Origin: Oscillospiraceae bacterium
GTDB taxonomy: Bacteria > Bacillota > Clostridia > Oscillospirales > Acutalibacteraceae
Assembly (NCBI GenBank): GCA_029013165.1
Contig: JAQXMV010000023.1
Span: forward strand, 1-7,895
Direction: 5' to 3'
Length of the DNA: 7,895 bases
A program made the translations under genes and the position numbers. The notes below the pieces were generated by a model. The model worked only from the letters and a program-made list of their open reading frames with translations, ran no database searches and was not told the origin of the DNA. Shown here in pieces: positions 6,241 to 7,895 of this stretch (within the stretch, counting starts at the first letter, position 1; each line of letters begins with the position of its first letter).

Positions 6241-7895
6241 GTGTCCTTTACCCATTTGCATCTTCATACCCAATATAGCCTTCTCGACGGTGCCTGCCGC
6301 ATCAATCAGCTCATGGACAGACTCCTTGAAATCGGCCAGGACAGCGTGGCCATCACCGATCACGGCGTCATGTATGGTGTGGTGGATTTTTATAAGGCCG
6401 CCAAGGAAAAGGGCATTAAGCCCATCATCGGCTGCGAATGTTATGTTGCCGCGAGAACCCGGCACGACAAGGTGCACGGACTGGATTCCTCCCGCTATCA
6501 TCTTGTGCTTTTGTGCAAGAATGAAACCGGATATAAAAACCTCATCGCCATGGTGAGTAAATCCTGGACCGAAGGCTTTTACACTAAGCCCAGAATTGAC
6601 CGTGAGCTTCTGCAAGAGCACCATGAAGGGCTGATCGCTCTGTCGGCCTGTCTGGCAGGCGAGATTCCGCAGGCTCTGCTCCGGGGGGATTATGAGGGCG
6701 CCAAAAAGACGGCGCTGTGGTACCGGGATCTTTTCGGTGAGGGCAACTATTATCTTGAGGTGCAGAATCACGGAATCAGAGAGCAGCTGGATATTATACC
6801 GGATATTGTCAGGCTTTCCCGTGAAACGGGCATACCGCTTGTCGCCACCAATGACGCTCACTATCTGCGAAAAGAGGATTCTTCCATTCAGCAGGTGCTG
6901 GTCTGTATTCAGACGAACCATGTTCTCGGCGAAGATACGGGCCTGGAGTTTTCCACAGACGAATTTTATGTCAAAAGCGAGAAAGAAATGCGAGAGCTTT
7001 TCCGCGATATTCCCGAGGCCGTGGAAAACACCTCAATCATCGCACAGCAGTGTAATGTGGAGTTTGAGTTCGGCAAAACCAAGCTGCCGCATTTCTCTGT
7101 GCCGAATCACATGGATCATTTTGAATACTTCAAAAATCAGTGCTTTTACGGCCTTTCTATGCTGAAAGGCGATGAGCCGCCGAAAGAGTATATTGACCGT
7201 CTCAATTATGAGCTGGAAATCATCAATAAAATGGGATATGTGGACTATTATCTCATTGTCCATGATTTTATCCGCTATGCAAAGTCAAAAAATATCCCCG
7301 TCGGCCCCGGAAGAGGCTCCGGTGCCGGCTCCCTTGCGGCATATTGCATCGGAATAACCGGTATTGATCCCATCAAGTACAATCTTCTTTTTGAACGCTT
7401 CCTTAATCCGGAGCGAGTCAGTATGCCGGATTTCGATGTGGATTTCTGTTATGTGCGCCGTCAGGAGGTCATTGACTATGTCATCGGGAAATACGGTGCC
7501 GACCATGTGGCTCAGATCGTGACTTTCGGCACCATGGCGGCCCGCGGCGCTATCCGCGATGTGGGAAGAGCCCTGGGAATGCCTTATGCCACCGTTGACG
7601 AGGTGGCAAAGCTCATTCCCAATGAGCTGAAAATCACCATTGACAAAGCTCTCAGTGCCACCTCTGAGCTTCGCACGCTCTGTCAGACCAACCCCGATGT
7701 GGAAAGACTGATTTCCATAGCCAAAAAAGTCGAGGGTATGCCGCGGCATGCCTCCACCCACGCCGCCGGTGTGGTCATTACCCGTGATCCCGTGTCGGAA
7801 TATGTTCCGCTTGCCGTCAACGACGACTGTGTCGTGACTCAGTTTCCCATGGGAACGCTGGAGGCTCTCGGATTGCTGAAAATGGATTTTCTGGG
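6241..7895 (+). CDS. dnaE: DNA polymerase III subunit alpha, 5' part (runs off window)
   Basis: Replicative C-family DNA polymerase; 551 codons plus two bases of an expected roughly 1,150-codon gene lie here, so this is truncated by the window edge and not broken. Residues about 1-210 form the PHP domain: HLHLH at 5-9, D16, TDHG at 39-42, E66, H87, C137, and NDAH at 204-207. These appear to supply the full set of metal ligands, unlike the degenerate PHP of E. coli. The palm follows: GPGRGSGAGS at 355-364 binds the incoming nucleotide, and PDFDVDF at 396-402 holds catalytic aspartates D399 and D401. RHASTHAAG lies at 502-510. The third catalytic aspartate is D549 in KMDFL, four codons before the window ends. 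The missing part should hold the fingers, beta-clamp-binding and OB regions. The GTG start is set by the ribosome-binding site at 6230-6234. Firmicutes also carry PolC, which is shorter in PHP context and has an inserted DEDD exonuclease, not seen here. Confidence 0.97.
   Translation, partial: MSFTHLHLHTQYSLLDGACRINQLMDRLLEIGQDSVAITDHGVMYGVVDFYKAAKEKGIKPIIGCECYVAARTRHDKVHGLDSSRYHLVLLCKNETGYKNLIAMVSKSWTEGFYTKPRIDRELLQEHHEGLIALSACLAGEIPQALLRGDYEGAKKTALWYRDLFGEGNYYLEVQNHGIREQLDIIPDIVRLSRETGIPLVATNDAHYLRKEDSSIQQVLVCIQTNHVLGEDTGLEFSTDEFYVKSEKEMRELFRDIPEAVENTSIIAQQCNVEFEFGKTKLPHFSVPNHMDHFEYFKNQCFYGLSMLKGDEPPKEYIDRLNYELEIINKMGYVDYYLIVHDFIRYAKSKNIPVGPGRGSGAGSLAAYCIGITGIDPIKYNLLFERFLNPERVSMPDFDVDFCYVRRQEVIDYVIGKYGADHVAQIVTFGTMAARGAIRDVGRALGMPYATVDEVAKLIPNELKITIDKALSATSELRTLCQTNPDVERLISIAKKVEGMPRHASTHAAGVVITRDPVSEYVPLAVNDDCVVTQFPMGTLEALGLLKMDFL

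Noticed and set aside
6313..6315. ATG as an alternative dnaE start
   Set aside because: It would delete the HLHLH motif and D16 of the PHP domain, and it lacks a ribosome-binding site as good as the GGAGG before GTG 6241.
6193..6921. Minus-strand open frame of 242 codons opposite dnaE
   Set aside because: The plus strand here is an unbroken DnaE PHP domain with its own ribosome-binding site. The antisense product has no recognisable motif.
1..7895. CRISPR array, insertion sequence, tRNA, rRNA or phage genes
   Set aside because: I saw no regular spaced repeats, transposase motifs, terminal inverted repeats, tRNA-like folds or phage proteins. Nearly all of the window is conserved housekeeping coding sequence, and no gap exceeds 75 bases.

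Overview
The window looks like ordinary chromosomal housekeeping DNA from an anaerobic low-to-mid-GC Firmicute, most likely class Clostridia and possibly near the Oscillospiraceae/Ruminococcaceae. This rests on gene content: a two-subunit split transketolase, a stand-alone DUF1858 CxxC protein, the trmK-Nif3 pair, RqcH and DnaE. Strong GGAGG-type ribosome-binding sites and frequent AGA arginine codons fit. The placement is inference; no rRNA or other phylogenetic marker is present. All eight genes lie on the plus strand and are tightly packed, with no mobile element, CRISPR array, tRNA or rRNA.

Layout. Positions 20-838 (possibly starting before the window) encode a Cof-type HAD phosphatase. 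At 850-1692 and 1695-2639 are the N- and C-terminal halves of transketolase, two bases apart. A 73-base gap (2640-2712) holds two perfect small hairpins with no U-tract. A 68-residue DUF1858 redox-disulfide protein follows at 2713-2919. A strong intrinsic terminator (2927-2963) then closes this first transcription unit.

The second block starts almost on top of that terminator. It contains trmK (tRNA adenine-22 N1-methyltransferase, 2977-3681), a short-form Nif3-like dinuclear-metal protein (3668-4426, overlapping trmK by 14 bases), rqcH (4470-6218), and the first 551 codons of dnaE (6241 to the window end, starting with GTG).

The first block serves sugar-phosphate metabolism: transketolase works in the non-oxidative pentose phosphate pathway, and the HAD enzyme probably hydrolyses phosphorylated metabolites. 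The second block is information processing: tRNA modification, rescue of stalled 50S subunits by alanine tailing, and DNA replication.

I found no convincing new biological system. The points most worth a second look are the complete metal-binding PHP site in DnaE (predicted proofreading exonuclease), the tandem hairpins after transketolase, the terminator abutting the trmK ribosome-binding site, and the unexplained DUF1858 gene in a transketolase unit.
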